The notes under the pieces are model-generated. The model did no database searches. It had not been told where the DNA came from and worked only from the letters and a program-made list of their open reading frames with translations. 64,000 nucleotides of DNA from a bacterium (GTDB lineage: Bacteria > Sumerlaeota > Sumerlaeia > SLMS01 > JAHLLQ01), in NCBI GenBank assembly GCA_020444065.1, contig JAHLLQ010000004.1:262662-326661 (forward strand), in the 5' to 3' direction. Position 1 is the stretch's first letter. Every line of letters begins with the position of its first letter. The position numbers and the translations under genes are program-made. Positions 43,912-52,609 of this stretch are shown piece after piece.

Positions 43912-44823
43912 ATGATCGTTGCCTTTCTGAAAGCCCTGCGGCCCAAGCAATGGGTGAAGAACCTGCTCCTGTTTGCGGGCATCGTGTTCGCCCGGCGCTG
44001 GGACGATCCCCAGATGATTATGAATGCCGTCATCGGCTTTGTGGTCTTCTGTGCGCTCAGTGGCGTCGTTTACATTGTCAACGACATCATCGACGTCGAG
44101 CAGGATCGCAAGCATCCCAAGAAGTGCAAGCGCGCCATTGCTTCCGGGGCGATTTCGCCCGTCGCGGCGGGCATCGGCGGAGCAATCCTGGCCACCATCG
44201 CGATCGGTTACAGTTTCCTGTATCTGCCATTGCCGTTCGCGATTCTGGCAGTGACCTACTTCATCCTGGTCTCGCTTTACTCGCTGAAGTTGAAGCACGC
44301 GGTCGTGCTGGATATTCTGCTGATTGCGCTCGGATTTGTTTTGCGGGCGCTGGCCGGCATCGAAGTCATCCGCATCGAAGGCGCCGTGATCGAGGTGACG
44401 TCGTACTTCCTGCTCACGACGCTTTTCCTGGCTCTTTTCCTGGCCATTGCGAAGCGCAGGAATGAACTCGTGATGCTGGGCACCGGCGCTGGCAGCCACC
44501 GCAAGGTTCTCGAAGACTACTCGACGGAATTCCTGGACGTTATGCTGACGGTTGCAACCGCCGGCACGCTGTTCAGCTATGCCCTCTGGACCACGCAGGG
44601 CCAGTTCGCCACGGGCGGATCGGAATCCGGGAACGGCAACACGTACCTGCTTGTCTTGACGCTGCCGTTTGTGCTGTACGGGATGTTTCGGTATCTTTGG
44701 CTGGTGTTCAAGCGCGACGAGGGGGGCGCGCCCGAACTGCTGTTATTGGAGGATTACCCCCTTCTGACGACCGTCGTGCTTTGGATGATTACGGTCGTTG
44801 CAGTCCTGGCGCGCCTGCGCTAG
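43912..44823 (+). CDS. UbiA-family prenyltransferase, decaprenyl-phosphate phosphoribosyltransferase-like
   Basis: 303 residues with about eight membrane segments. The first Asp-rich motif is YIVNDIIDVEQDRKHPKKCKRAIASG, nearly the consensus NDxxDxExDRxHPxKxxRPIASG of DPPR synthase-like UbiA proteins (as in arabinan precursor synthesis). The second region is IALGFVLRALAGIEVI...SYFLLTTLFLALFLAIAKRRNEL. DPPR synthase joins 5-phosphoribosyl diphosphate to polyprenyl phosphate. The start ATG is 4 bp after rimM; GGAAGGA lies rather far ahead (16 bases). Whether ribose, arabinose or another group is transferred is not decidable here. Confidence 0.82.
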   Translation: MIVAFLKALRPKQWVKNLLLFAGIVFARRWDDPQMIMNAVIGFVVFCALSGVVYIVNDIIDVEQDRKHPKKCKRAIASGAISPVAAGIGGAILATIAIGYSFLYLPLPFAILAVTYFILVSLYSLKLKHAVVLDILLIALGFVLRALAGIEVIRIEGAVIEVTSYFLLTTLFLALFLAIAKRRNELVMLGTGAGSHRKVLEDYSTEFLDVMLTVATAGTLFSYALWTTQGQFATGGSESGNGNTYLLVLTLPFVLYGMFRYLWLVFKRDEGGAPELLLLEDYPLLTTVVLWMITVVAVLARLR

Positions 44824-44897
44824 GCTGCTGAACTCAACGGGGGAAGCGGGATCGTTTCACCCTCTGAATCTTCGACCCGTAACTGGTAGAGGCAATC

Positions 44898-45908
44898 ATG
44901 AGTGAGAAAATTCGCGTTGGCGTAATCGGCGTTGGCCACCTGGGCCAGCACCACGCCCGCATCTACGCAGAAAGCCCGAATGCCGAGTTGCTCTACGTCT
45001 GCGATACGCATGGCCATCAGGGCCGCACCATCGCACGCAAGTTTGGCGCAAAGGCGACGAAGAAATACAGCGACATGATTGGCAAGGTGGATGCTGTCAG
45101 CATCGCGACGCCCACCGTTAGCCACTTCGATATTGCGCACGAGTTGCTCGAGAGCGGCGTTCATTGTCTCGTTGAAAAGCCGATCTGCACGACCGTTGTG
45201 GAAGCCGCGAAGCTCTCCATCCTGGCCGGGCAGAAAAACCTGATTCTTCAGGTCGGCCACATCGAGCACTTCAACGTCGCGGTCCAGCGATTCAAGGAAG
45301 TCCTGACTCAGCCGCTGTTCATCGAATGCCACCGCCTCGGGCCGTTCAACCCGCGCGTGAAGGACATTGGCGTCGTGCTCGATCTGATGATCCACGACAT
45401 CGACATCATCCTTCGCATTGTGAACTCCCCGGTCGAGCACATTGAAGCGACCGGCGTCGCGATTCTGACCAACAAGGAAGACATCGCGAACGCTCGTATT
45501 CGTTTCCAGAATGGTTGCATCGCGAACATCACGTGCTCGCGCGTCACGCCGAAGCCAATGCGCAAGCTGCGCGTCTTCCAGGACAACGCCTACATCTCGC
45601 TCGATTACGCGAAGCAGACGATGGAGATCCACCGGCGCTTCGAGCGCAAGGGCTCGCTGAAACCGAACGAACCGCGCTACTACATCGAAACCGAGAAGAA
45701 ACGCGTGAAGCGCAAGGAGCCGCTCAAGCTCGAGCTCGAGCATTTCCTGGATTGTATCCGCCAGGGTCGCACGCCGCAAACCACCGGCGAGCAGGCAATG
45801 GAAGCGCTCGATATCGTCATCAAGATCACCGAGATGATCCGCCAGACGACAGTGCCTTTCATCGACGTTCCGGCGGTGCCGCCGCCGACCGAGGAGAGTG
45901 GCGCTTAG
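44898..45908 (+). CDS. Gfo/Idh/MocA-family oxidoreductase
   Basis: 336 residues. Rossmann N-terminus VGVIGVGHLGQHHARIY, catalytic VEKPICTT (Lys-Pro of the EKP motif), and MIHDIDIILRIV (His-Asp of the C-terminal domain). Enzymes of this family oxidise or dehydrate sugars, often UDP-sugars, with NAD(P). Its position before lpxB and the match in style to oxidoreductases found beside LPS genes suggests a role in lipid A or cell-wall sugar modification, possibly making a 3-keto intermediate; this is inference. AGAGG is 5 bases before the ATG. Confidence 0.88.
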   Translation: MSEKIRVGVIGVGHLGQHHARIYAESPNAELLYVCDTHGHQGRTIARKFGAKATKKYSDMIGKVDAVSIATPTVSHFDIAHELLESGVHCLVEKPICTTVVEAAKLSILAGQKNLILQVGHIEHFNVAVQRFKEVLTQPLFIECHRLGPFNPRVKDIGVVLDLMIHDIDIILRIVNSPVEHIEATGVAILTNKEDIANARIRFQNGCIANITCSRVTPKPMRKLRVFQDNAYISLDYAKQTMEIHRRFERKGSLKPNEPRYYIETEKKRVKRKEPLKLELEHFLDCIRQGRTPQTTGEQAMEALDIVIKITEMIRQTTVPFIDVPAVPPPTEESGA

Positions 45909-45938
45909 GCATGACTTCAAGCCGGCGCGCGACCGATT

Positions 45939-47174
45939 ATGGCCACCGACGACCCCAAGCAGCGTGAGATCCGCCTCTTTGTAATCGCGGGCGAGAATTC
46001 CGGCGACATTCACGCCGCGAATCTCTTCCGTGGTCTGAAGCGGATCTACCCGCGCTTCCGCGCGTGGGGACTCGGTGGGCCGCAGATGGAAAGCGTCGGC
46101 GTCAAGCTGCGCGCCAACATCGTTGAGGACCTTGCCATCATCGGCATCGTCGGCGTGATTACGAACTTTCCGGAAATCCGGCGCCTCTTCAACGACACGG
46201 TGAGGTTCCTCGAGAGGAAGCGGCCCGACGCCATTCTTCTTGTCGACTATCCCGGCTTCAATATTCGTATTGCCCGCGAAGCGAAACGCCTTGGCATCCC
46301 GGTCATCTGGTACATCAGCCCGCAAATCTGGGCCTGGCATCGCAGCCGTCTGTATACATTGGCGAAACTCGTCGACAAGATGATCGTCATCTTCCCGTTC
46401 GAGGTCGGCCTTTACAAGGAAGAGAATGTCGACGTCGTGCACGTCGGGCATCCGTTGTTCGATCTTGTGAAGATCGACATGACGCGCGAGGAAGTTTGCG
46501 CCGAGTTCGGCCTCGATCCGAATCGCCCCATCATCAGCATTGTTCCCGGCAGCCGTCGAAAAGAAGTCGATCACTTCCTGCAGTTGTTGCTCGAGGGCGC
46601 CCAGCGTTATCACGAGATGGTGCCGGATACGCAGTTCGTGATCATTCGCGCCACGACCATCGCGCGCGAACAACTTGAGAAAGTCATCAATCGCGTCGAG
46701 CTCGACTTCGAGCCCGTGATCGTTGATCGTCTGCGCTACAACATGCGCAACTGGTCTGACTTCTCTTGGGTGAAGTCAGGCACGTCGACGTTGGAAGCCG
46801 CGATCCTTGCGGCACCGATGCTGATTGTCTATCGCGTGAACTTCCTGACCTGGGTGATCGGCAAGCAAGTCTTCTCTATCGGTCACATCGGATTGCCGAA
46901 CATTGTAGCCGGTGATCGCATTGTGCCGGAACTCCTGCAGGATGAATTCACCCCGCGCAACCTGGCAGAGAAGACACACTTCTACATGACCAACAAGCAG
47001 GCCTACGACGAAATGGTCGCGGACCTGGCGGAAGTGCGTGACAAGCTCGGCGGCCCGGGTGCATCGGAGAAGGCGGCGCGCGCCGTTCTCGAGGTCTGCG
47101 GCGTCGACCCAATCGAAGCTCCCCAAGCGGAAAAACCCTCCCCTGAAAATCAAACTACAGACGAGATCGAGTAA
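45939..47174 (+). CDS. lpxB: Lipid-A-disaccharide synthase
   Basis: 411 residues; condenses UDP-2,3-diacylglucosamine with lipid X, a step of lipid A synthesis at the inner membrane. Conserved blocks: LFVIAGENSGDIHAANLFRGLK, FRAWGLGGPQMESVGV, VGVITNFPEIRR, ILLVDYPGFNIRIAREAKRLGIPVIWYISPQIWAW, HVGHPLFD, SIVPGSRRKEV, WVKSGTSTLEAAILAAPMLIVYRVNFLTW, GLPNIVAGDRIVPELLQDEF. Complete, with a short acidic tail. Its presence supports a lipopolysaccharide-type outer membrane. It follows the oxidoreductase by 30 bp and precedes der by 12 bp. Confidence 0.97.
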   Translation: MATDDPKQREIRLFVIAGENSGDIHAANLFRGLKRIYPRFRAWGLGGPQMESVGVKLRANIVEDLAIIGIVGVITNFPEIRRLFNDTVRFLERKRPDAILLVDYPGFNIRIAREAKRLGIPVIWYISPQIWAWHRSRLYTLAKLVDKMIVIFPFEVGLYKEENVDVVHVGHPLFDLVKIDMTREEVCAEFGLDPNRPIISIVPGSRRKEVDHFLQLLLEGAQRYHEMVPDTQFVIIRATTIAREQLEKVINRVELDFEPVIVDRLRYNMRNWSDFSWVKSGTSTLEAAILAAPMLIVYRVNFLTWVIGKQVFSIGHIGLPNIVAGDRIVPELLQDEFTPRNLAEKTHFYMTNKQAYDEMVADLAEVRDKLGGPGASEKAARAVLEVCGVDPIEAPQAEKPSPENQTTDEIE

Positions 47175-47186
47175 TCAAAGTTTCCC

Positions 47187-48626
47187 ATGAGTAAGCGTCT
47201 CCCCATTGTTGCGATTGTGGGCCGGCCGAACGTCGGCAAGTCTACCCTGTTTAACCGAATCATTGGCAAGCGCCGGGCCCTGGTGCATGACCAACCGGGC
47301 CTGACCCGCGACCGGCATTATGGTCATGCGGTCTACCGCGAGCGTCCCTTCACCGTAATCGACACCGGCGGCTACGAAGATGCGACCAACTCGCCGATGC
47401 TGACGCTGATGCGCGAGCAGACCTTGATCGCAGTTCAGGAAGCCGACCGTATCGTTTTTGTAACCGAGAACGAGATCGTCAACGATCCGATCGATCAGGA
47501 AATCATCGAACGCCTGCGCGCTTCGGGAAAGCCCTTCTACCTGGTTGTCAACAAGTCGGACGATCCGAATCGCCGCCTCCAGGCGATCTCGGACTTCTCG
47601 CTCTACGGTCTGGACCAGGTCTACCCGATCTCCGCGCTGCACGGCGAAGGCGTCTTCGATCTCCTCGATGATTTGACGGAGGAATTCAGCGAGCGCGACG
47701 ATGAGGAAGTCGACCCGCGCAAGGGGCCGATCAAGATCGCTCTCGTCGGCAAGGTCAACGTCGGCAAGTCAACCCTCGCCAACCGTCTGCTCGGAATGAA
47801 TCGCATGATCGCGTCGGATATTCCCGGCACGACGCGCGACTCGATCGATTCGGTCGTTCGTGTCGATGGCGAAGAATTCATCCTCATTGACACGGCGGGC
47901 ATTCGGCGGCGCGCCAAGACCGAGAAGGGAGCCGAGACGCTGTCCGTGCACTCCTCCTTTGCGGCGATCGATCGAGCCGACGTGGCGTTGCTGATTCTCG
48001 ATGCGACCCAGGAGATCTCCAACCAGGATGCCCGGATCGCCGGCTACATTCTCGAGGCCGGGTGTGCATGCGCGATCGTCCTGAACAAGTGGGACGCCGT
48101 GAAGAATCGCGACGACTACGGCAAGTACATCCAGAGCGTGCGCGAGGAGTTCAAGTTCTTGCGCTGGGCCCCAATCTTGACAATCTCGGCCTCCACTGGC
48201 CAGCGCACTCATCGCATCTGGGAACTGATTCGCAAGTGCGCCGAGAATTACCGCCGAGAGATGTCCACCTCTGATTTGAATCGCATCCTCGAACAGGCGA
48301 AGGCCCACGTTTCGCCGCCCATCACCGGGCGCAAGGCGCTGAAGATCAATTACGTCACGCAGACCGGCTACTGCCCGCCGGCCCTCAGTTTCTTCGTGAA
48401 CGACCCGGACCTTCTACATTTCAGTTACGAGCGCTACCTGCAGAACCAGTTCCGTCGCCAGTTGGACCTGGAGGGGACGCCGCTGCGCTTCCGATTCCGC
48501 CGCAAGGGGAAGGACCGACTTCGCGAAGATTCTCGCGGTCCCGCGAAGGCTCCCCCCATGCAGCGCGTATATGATTTAGACGAATCGGAATTCGAAGCCG
48601 GCGTCTACGAACAGGAAGACGAATAG
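47187..48626 (+). CDS. der: Ribosome biogenesis GTPase Der (EngA)
   Basis: 479 residues with two tandem GTPase domains and a KH-like tail. Domain 1: GRPNVGKSTLFNR, DTGGYED, NKSDD. Domain 2: GKVNVGKSTLANRLLG, DTAGIRRRAK, NKWDAVK. The KH-like C-terminus is APPMQRVYDLDESEFEAGV. The protein acts in 50S assembly. Complete, and in a run with lpxB and a small lipoprotein gene. Confidence 0.98.
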   Translation: MSKRLPIVAIVGRPNVGKSTLFNRIIGKRRALVHDQPGLTRDRHYGHAVYRERPFTVIDTGGYEDATNSPMLTLMREQTLIAVQEADRIVFVTENEIVNDPIDQEIIERLRASGKPFYLVVNKSDDPNRRLQAISDFSLYGLDQVYPISALHGEGVFDLLDDLTEEFSERDDEEVDPRKGPIKIALVGKVNVGKSTLANRLLGMNRMIASDIPGTTRDSIDSVVRVDGEEFILIDTAGIRRRAKTEKGAETLSVHSSFAAIDRADVALLILDATQEISNQDARIAGYILEAGCACAIVLNKWDAVKNRDDYGKYIQSVREEFKFLRWAPILTISASTGQRTHRIWELIRKCAENYRREMSTSDLNRILEQAKAHVSPPITGRKALKINYVTQTGYCPPALSFFVNDPDLLHFSYERYLQNQFRRQLDLEGTPLRFRFRRKGKDRLREDSRGPAKAPPMQRVYDLDESEFEAGVYEQEDE

Positions 48627-48642
48627 ACTGGAGGGTGCACTT

Positions 48643-48912
48643 ATGAAGCGACGGTTTGCAATTCTGGCAGTTCTCGTACTGACGGCATCAATGCTGTCTT
48701 CTTGCGCCGTGTTCTACTACGACCACGTGATCCTGAAGGACAACAAGCACGAGCACTACGAGTTCGGCTTGCTGGGTTTCCCCGAGGATAAGGTCGACGA
48801 TCACGGCCCGGGCGGGCTGGTCCCGATCTACCGCACGACAAACCCCGTTGAGGAAAACGATATTCCCGAGCACGCCTTTTGCCATGACAAGGACGCCCAC
48901 GAAGAGGAGTAG
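48643..48912 (+). CDS. Small lipoprotein of unknown function
   Basis: 89 residues with GGAGG 8 bases ahead of the ATG. The N-terminus MKRRFAILAVLVLTASMLSSC is a lipobox signal (LSSC), so the mature protein starts at Cys21 and is lipid-anchored. The body is His/Asp/Glu-rich and includes a second Cys in HAFCHDKDAHEEE. It shows no domain I recognise. It sits 16 bp after der and 77 bp before a radical SAM gene. Confidence 0.75.
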   Translation: MKRRFAILAVLVLTASMLSSCAVFYYDHVILKDNKHEHYEFGLLGFPEDKVDDHGPGGLVPIYRTTNPVEENDIPEHAFCHDKDAHEEE

Positions 48913-48989
48913 TGGGCGCTGGCAAGATTGCCCCATACTGAATCTGGGTTGGTGAGGGTCTTGCTGCAAATTGGGTCGGGACAGTTAGA

Positions 48990-50078
48990 ATGGCTTTGAA
49001 CGTTTCCGCGATCAACAGTGTGAATCTGCATAAACTCCTGCGTCGAACGCTGGAGCCGATCGCCTATGCTTCGGATGCATCATTCGTGAAGCCGAGCAAC
49101 GTGACGCTGTCGCTTACCGATCGCTGCAACCTGCGCTGTCCGACCTGCTGTTTCTGGAAGACGCCTGACAGTGTCAAAGAAACCGAGCTGACGCTTGACG
49201 AAATGGTGAAGCTGCTCCGTCAGCTCCGTGAATGGCTGGGGCCATTCGAGTTAGGCCTGACAGGTGGCGAGCCGTTCCTGCGCCCGGAGATCTTCGATCT
49301 GCTCAACGAGGCCGACAAGCTGGGCATTCGCACGATCACCGTCAACAACGGGAGCTTGCTTCCCCCGCGGCGGATTGAGCAGTTGAAGAAGACGCCGATT
49401 TACCAGATCAGTTTCTCTCTGAATCATCTCGATCCGGAGAAACACGACGAGACACGCGGCTTTCCCGGCAGCGCAGAGCGCATCTTCAAAGCCATCGATG
49501 AGCTCAATTACGCCGACAGGCACTTCCGCTTGACGCTGGCGACGATCCTGATGGGCTTCAACATCGATCACCTCCCCGAGATGGTGAAGTGGGTCGAGGA
49601 GAAGGGACTGGATGGCATTACGTTCCAGATCCTGTACTTCGAGAGCGGCAACGACGATTATGAGCCCGGATGGTACAAGAGCAGTCCCTTCTGGGATGAC
49701 GATGCGGACAAGATTAATCGCGGCATGGATAAATTGATCGAGATGCGCCGGGGGGGTGCCCCGATCACCAACAGCGTCGAGCAGATGGAGTACATGCGCC
49801 GCTATCTGCTCAATCCCGAGGGCGAACAGGACATTCCCTGTAAGGTCGGCGTTGCGAACATCGACATCGAGCCCAACGGCGATGTGCGCCTCTGCGACGT
49901 CATGGAAACCGTGGGGAACGTGCGCGAGATGCACCCGCGGGACATCTGGAAATCCATGGCTGCTCGCCAGCGCCGCATCGAAATCCACGGCTGCAAAGCC
50001 GCCTGCCGAATCAAGACCTGCAACTTCCGCAAGCCCCTGACCGCAATCGCGCGGGATCAGCTCCTTCGAACGAAGTGA
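48990..50078 (+). CDS. Radical SAM protein with SPASM-type C-terminus
   Basis: 362 residues. The 4Fe-4S motif is DRCNLRCPTCCFWKTPD (C-x3-C-x2-C near 47-54), followed by LGLTGGEPFLRPEI (SAM binding) and a TIM-barrel body. The C-terminal third has DIPCKVGVANIDIEPNGDVRLCDVMETVGNVREMHPRDIW and HGCKAACRIKTCN, the Cys pattern of SPASM auxiliary clusters. Such enzymes modify peptides, sugars or cofactors. No precursor peptide gene is clear, although a small lipoprotein gene lies just upstream. Ribosome site is poor. Substrate unknown. Confidence 0.88.
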   Translation: MALNVSAINSVNLHKLLRRTLEPIAYASDASFVKPSNVTLSLTDRCNLRCPTCCFWKTPDSVKETELTLDEMVKLLRQLREWLGPFELGLTGGEPFLRPEIFDLLNEADKLGIRTITVNNGSLLPPRRIEQLKKTPIYQISFSLNHLDPEKHDETRGFPGSAERIFKAIDELNYADRHFRLTLATILMGFNIDHLPEMVKWVEEKGLDGITFQILYFESGNDDYEPGWYKSSPFWDDDADKINRGMDKLIEMRRGGAPITNSVEQMEYMRRYLLNPEGEQDIPCKVGVANIDIEPNGDVRLCDVMETVGNVREMHPRDIWKSMAARQRRIEIHGCKAACRIKTCNFRKPLTAIARDQLLRTK

Positions 50079-50169
50079 CCAGGTTTCGACCGCAAATATC
50101 CTAAAAATATAGACAAAACTGGCGCCCTCCTTGCTTCAGGTATGATCCACGATCACCCGGAGCGACCCG

Positions 50170-51543
50170 ATGCCGCGTTACACCTGCAAAACCCTGATGC
50201 CCGTCTCCGCCGAGGAGCTCTACGCCTGGCACACCCGGCCTGGAGCCTTCGAGCGGCTGACTCCACCGTGGGAAGACGTCGAAATCATTTCGCCGCCGGA
50301 CGGCTTGGAGGACGGCAGCGAGGTAGTCCTTCAGGTTAACAATGGTCCCATCGGGGTGAAATGGGTGGCGCGCCATCACGGTGTACAACCCGGGCGGGAA
50401 TTCCGTGATCGCCAGGTTGCCGGGCCGTTCGCCTCGTGGGAGCACCGTCACCGGATGATCCCGCGGGATGACCGCTCAAGCTACCTGGAAGATCAGGTCG
50501 AATATCAGGTGCCGTTGGGCTTGATTGGCCGGAAGTTTGCAGGTTCGATGGTGCGTCATCGGATCGATCGCATGTTCCGTTATCGTCACGAGGTCACACG
50601 TAATGACTTGCACGCCCATCTCAAGGGGGACGCCGAGCCGATGCGGATTCTGATCAGCGGTTCGACAGGGCTTGTGGGCGGCCGTCTCGTGTCGTTCCTG
50701 ACATCGGGTGGGCACGACGTTGTCCGGCTTGTGCGTTCGCGGCGACCGGGGGACGAGAGTTCTCTGTTGTGGGATCCAACGACCGGCCTGTGTGACGATT
50801 CGTCCCGACTGGAGGGCTTTGACGCCGTCATTCATCTGGCGGGGGAGAGCATCGCCTCGGGTCGATGGACGGCCGCGCAGAAGCGCCGGATTGAGGACAG
50901 CCGAGTTCAGGGGACTCGAGTCCTGGCCGAAGCGCTTGCCCGGTGCGAGACGAAGCCGAAGGTCCTGCTGTGTGCCTCCGCGATCGGCTACTACGGCGAC
51001 CGGGGGGCGGAGAAGTTGAGCGAATCTGCCGCACCTGGGCGCGGATTTCTGGCACAGGTGGCAGAGAAATGGGAGGCCGCGAGCCAGCCGGCAGCGGACG
51101 CCGGGATTCGCGTCGTGAATTTGCGGTTCGGCATGATCCTCAGCCCCAAGGGTGGCGCGCTGAAGAAGATGTTGCCGGCATTCAAGTTCGGCTTCGGCGG
51201 TCGGCTCGGTTCCGGGGAACAATGTGTCAGTTGGATCGCCCTCGACGACGTTGTCGGCGCCATTCATCATGTCCTGGGGAACGACCACATTTCCGGCCCG
51301 ATTAATCTGGTTTCGCCAAATTCGGTCAGTAACAATGACTTCGCCGCGACGTTGGCGAGCGTCCTGGGGCGCCCGAAAGGACCGCCTGCGCCTCGGTTTG
51401 CGCTGCGCCTGGCACTTGGCGATATGGCGGATGAACTTCTGTTGGCAGGGGCCAACGTCCATCCCGTGAAGCTGCAGGAAACCGACTACGAATTTCTCTA
51501 TCCCCGCCTGGAAGATGCCCTTCGGCATCTGCTCGGGCGATAG
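50170..51543 (+). CDS. SRPBCC domain fused to an SDR39U1/YfcH-type epimerase (TIGR01777)
   Basis: 457 residues. Residues 1-150 form an SRPBCC (START/Bet v1-like) ligand-binding domain: YTCKTLMPVSAEELYAWHTRPGAFERLTPPW...EVTRNDLHAHL. Residues 157-457 form an atypical short-chain dehydrogenase: MRILISGSTGLVGGRLVSFLTSGGHDVVRLVR (NAD-binding), FDAVIHLAGESIASGRWTAAQKRRIEDSRVQGTRVLAEAL, SAIGYYGDRG, LSPKGGALKKMLPAFKFGFGGRLGSGEQCVSWIALDDVV. The fusion itself is known in other bacteria. The family's substrate is unknown. It sits 24 bp before the CarH-like regulator, so the two are probably co-transcribed; SDR39U1 genes are often near light-stress genes, though that link is inference here. Confidence 0.9.
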   Translation: MPRYTCKTLMPVSAEELYAWHTRPGAFERLTPPWEDVEIISPPDGLEDGSEVVLQVNNGPIGVKWVARHHGVQPGREFRDRQVAGPFASWEHRHRMIPRDDRSSYLEDQVEYQVPLGLIGRKFAGSMVRHRIDRMFRYRHEVTRNDLHAHLKGDAEPMRILISGSTGLVGGRLVSFLTSGGHDVVRLVRSRRPGDESSLLWDPTTGLCDDSSRLEGFDAVIHLAGESIASGRWTAAQKRRIEDSRVQGTRVLAEALARCETKPKVLLCASAIGYYGDRGAEKLSESAAPGRGFLAQVAEKWEAASQPAADAGIRVVNLRFGMILSPKGGALKKMLPAFKFGFGGRLGSGEQCVSWIALDDVVGAIHHVLGNDHISGPINLVSPNSVSNNDFAATLASVLGRPKGPPAPRFALRLALGDMADELLLAGANVHPVKLQETDYEFLYPRLEDALRHLLGR

Positions 51544-51567
51544 CATCTCTCCGCGAGGAAACCTTTC

Positions 51568-52521
51568 ATGACCCCGAAGTCGCCCAAACAGAAGCTACTG
51601 AGCATCGGCAAGGTTGCCCGCGAGACGGGATTGAGCATCGACACGCTGCGCATGTGGGAGCGCCGCTACGGGGCGCCCCAGTCCATTCGGCTTCCGTCCG
51701 GGCACCGTCGATATGCGGCGGATGAAGTCGAGCGCCTGCAGATTGCGGCGAGGGCGTTGCAGGCCGGTTATCGTGCCAGCCAGGTTGCCGCGATGCCGCT
51801 CGACCAATTGCGCGCAATGCTGCGCGCAGGGCGTCGAAAGAGCGAACTGCCAACCTACATCACGGAATCCGGAAGCGAACTGGACCGGCAGGACCTGGCA
51901 GTGATCGAGGATTGGATCGACGCGGCCGTGCGGTTCGATGAGCTCACGCTGACTTCCGGGTTCCTGGAATCATGGGGGCGGTTGGGGCCGATGCGGTTTC
52001 TGCAGGAGCGCGCGGCTCCCTTTCTGAAGCGCGTCGGGGACAGTTGGGCCTCCGGCGAACTGTCGATTGCCGACGAGCACTTCGCAGGCGAGCGCCTGGG
52101 CGATTTCCTCTCTTCCATTTGGAGGCGACGCAACGAACAGACGATCGGGCCGAAGGTCGTCCTCGCAACTTTGCCTGACGAGTTGCATCATCTCGGACTG
52201 CAGATGGCGGCTACGGTCGTGACGCTGGCGGATTGCCGGGCCATCTATGTCGGCGCCTCCTCGCCCCCGGATGAAATTGCTCGAGCTGTTCGACAGTCGG
52301 GTGCTCCCATAGTAGCGATCAGCGCATCTGCGACGATGCCGAAGGCACAGGTTCGAGAGCATCTGACCGCACTCCGGAGAGAACTTCATCCTGAAGTGGA
52401 ACTTGTCTGCGGAGGAGAAAGCGCGCCCGATCCTGGTGAGGTCCCCGGAATCACCGTGATTACTGTGCTCCAGGACTTTCAGGATTGGCTGAAAGCCCGA
52501 AGCGCCAGCGTACCTGCCTAG
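51568..52521 (+). CDS. carH: MerR-type regulator with B12-binding domain (CarH/LitR-like photoreceptor)
   Basis: 317 residues. N-terminal MerR winged helix: LLSIGKVARETGLSIDTLRMWERRYGAPQSIRLPSGHRRYAADEVERL (9-56). A helical bundle follows with the B12-capping motif W-x9-EH, here W160 to E170-H171 (WASGELSIADEH). The Rossmann-like B12 domain has E-x-H-x-x-G at 205-210 (ELHHLG), with H207 as the presumed lower cobalt ligand. These residues match those that bind adenosylcobalamin in the light-sensing repressors CarH and LitR. In such proteins the dark tetramer represses a promoter and light splits it. A target is not proven: carotenoid and photolyase genes are absent from the window. The neighbouring SDR gene and the kinase downstream are the closest candidates. 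Confidence 0.85.
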   Translation: MTPKSPKQKLLSIGKVARETGLSIDTLRMWERRYGAPQSIRLPSGHRRYAADEVERLQIAARALQAGYRASQVAAMPLDQLRAMLRAGRRKSELPTYITESGSELDRQDLAVIEDWIDAAVRFDELTLTSGFLESWGRLGPMRFLQERAAPFLKRVGDSWASGELSIADEHFAGERLGDFLSSIWRRRNEQTIGPKVVLATLPDELHHLGLQMAATVVTLADCRAIYVGASSPPDEIARAVRQSGAPIVAISASATMPKAQVREHLTALRRELHPEVELVCGGESAPDPGEVPGITVITVLQDFQDWLKARSASVPA

Positions 52522-52546
52522 GCTTGGAGTCGTTCCTCCCCTGTCC

Positions 52547-52587
52547 TTGACAACCGCCGGTTCCTGATATGTACAAAGACGCATATC
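52547..52587 (+). promoter_or_regulatory. Candidate promoter and operator of the TPR kinase gene
   Basis: TTGACA at 52547-52552. The -10 could be TACAAA at 52572-52577 with a 19-bp spacer (long spacers are typical of MerR-controlled promoters) or TGTACA at 52570-52575 with 17 bp. GATATG (52566-52571) and CATATC (52582-52587) form a perfect inverted repeat around 10 bases. It lies between the CarH-like gene and the kinase start at 52610. Regulation by the adjacent MerR-type protein is inference. Confidence 0.45.
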
Positions 52588-52609
52588 ATTCTCTCTCAGG
52601 CATCGGCTC

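Noticed and set aside
44820-46673. Long - strand frame of about 617 codons
   Set aside because: Lies opposite the oxidoreductase and lpxB; His/Asp-rich shadow without motifs.
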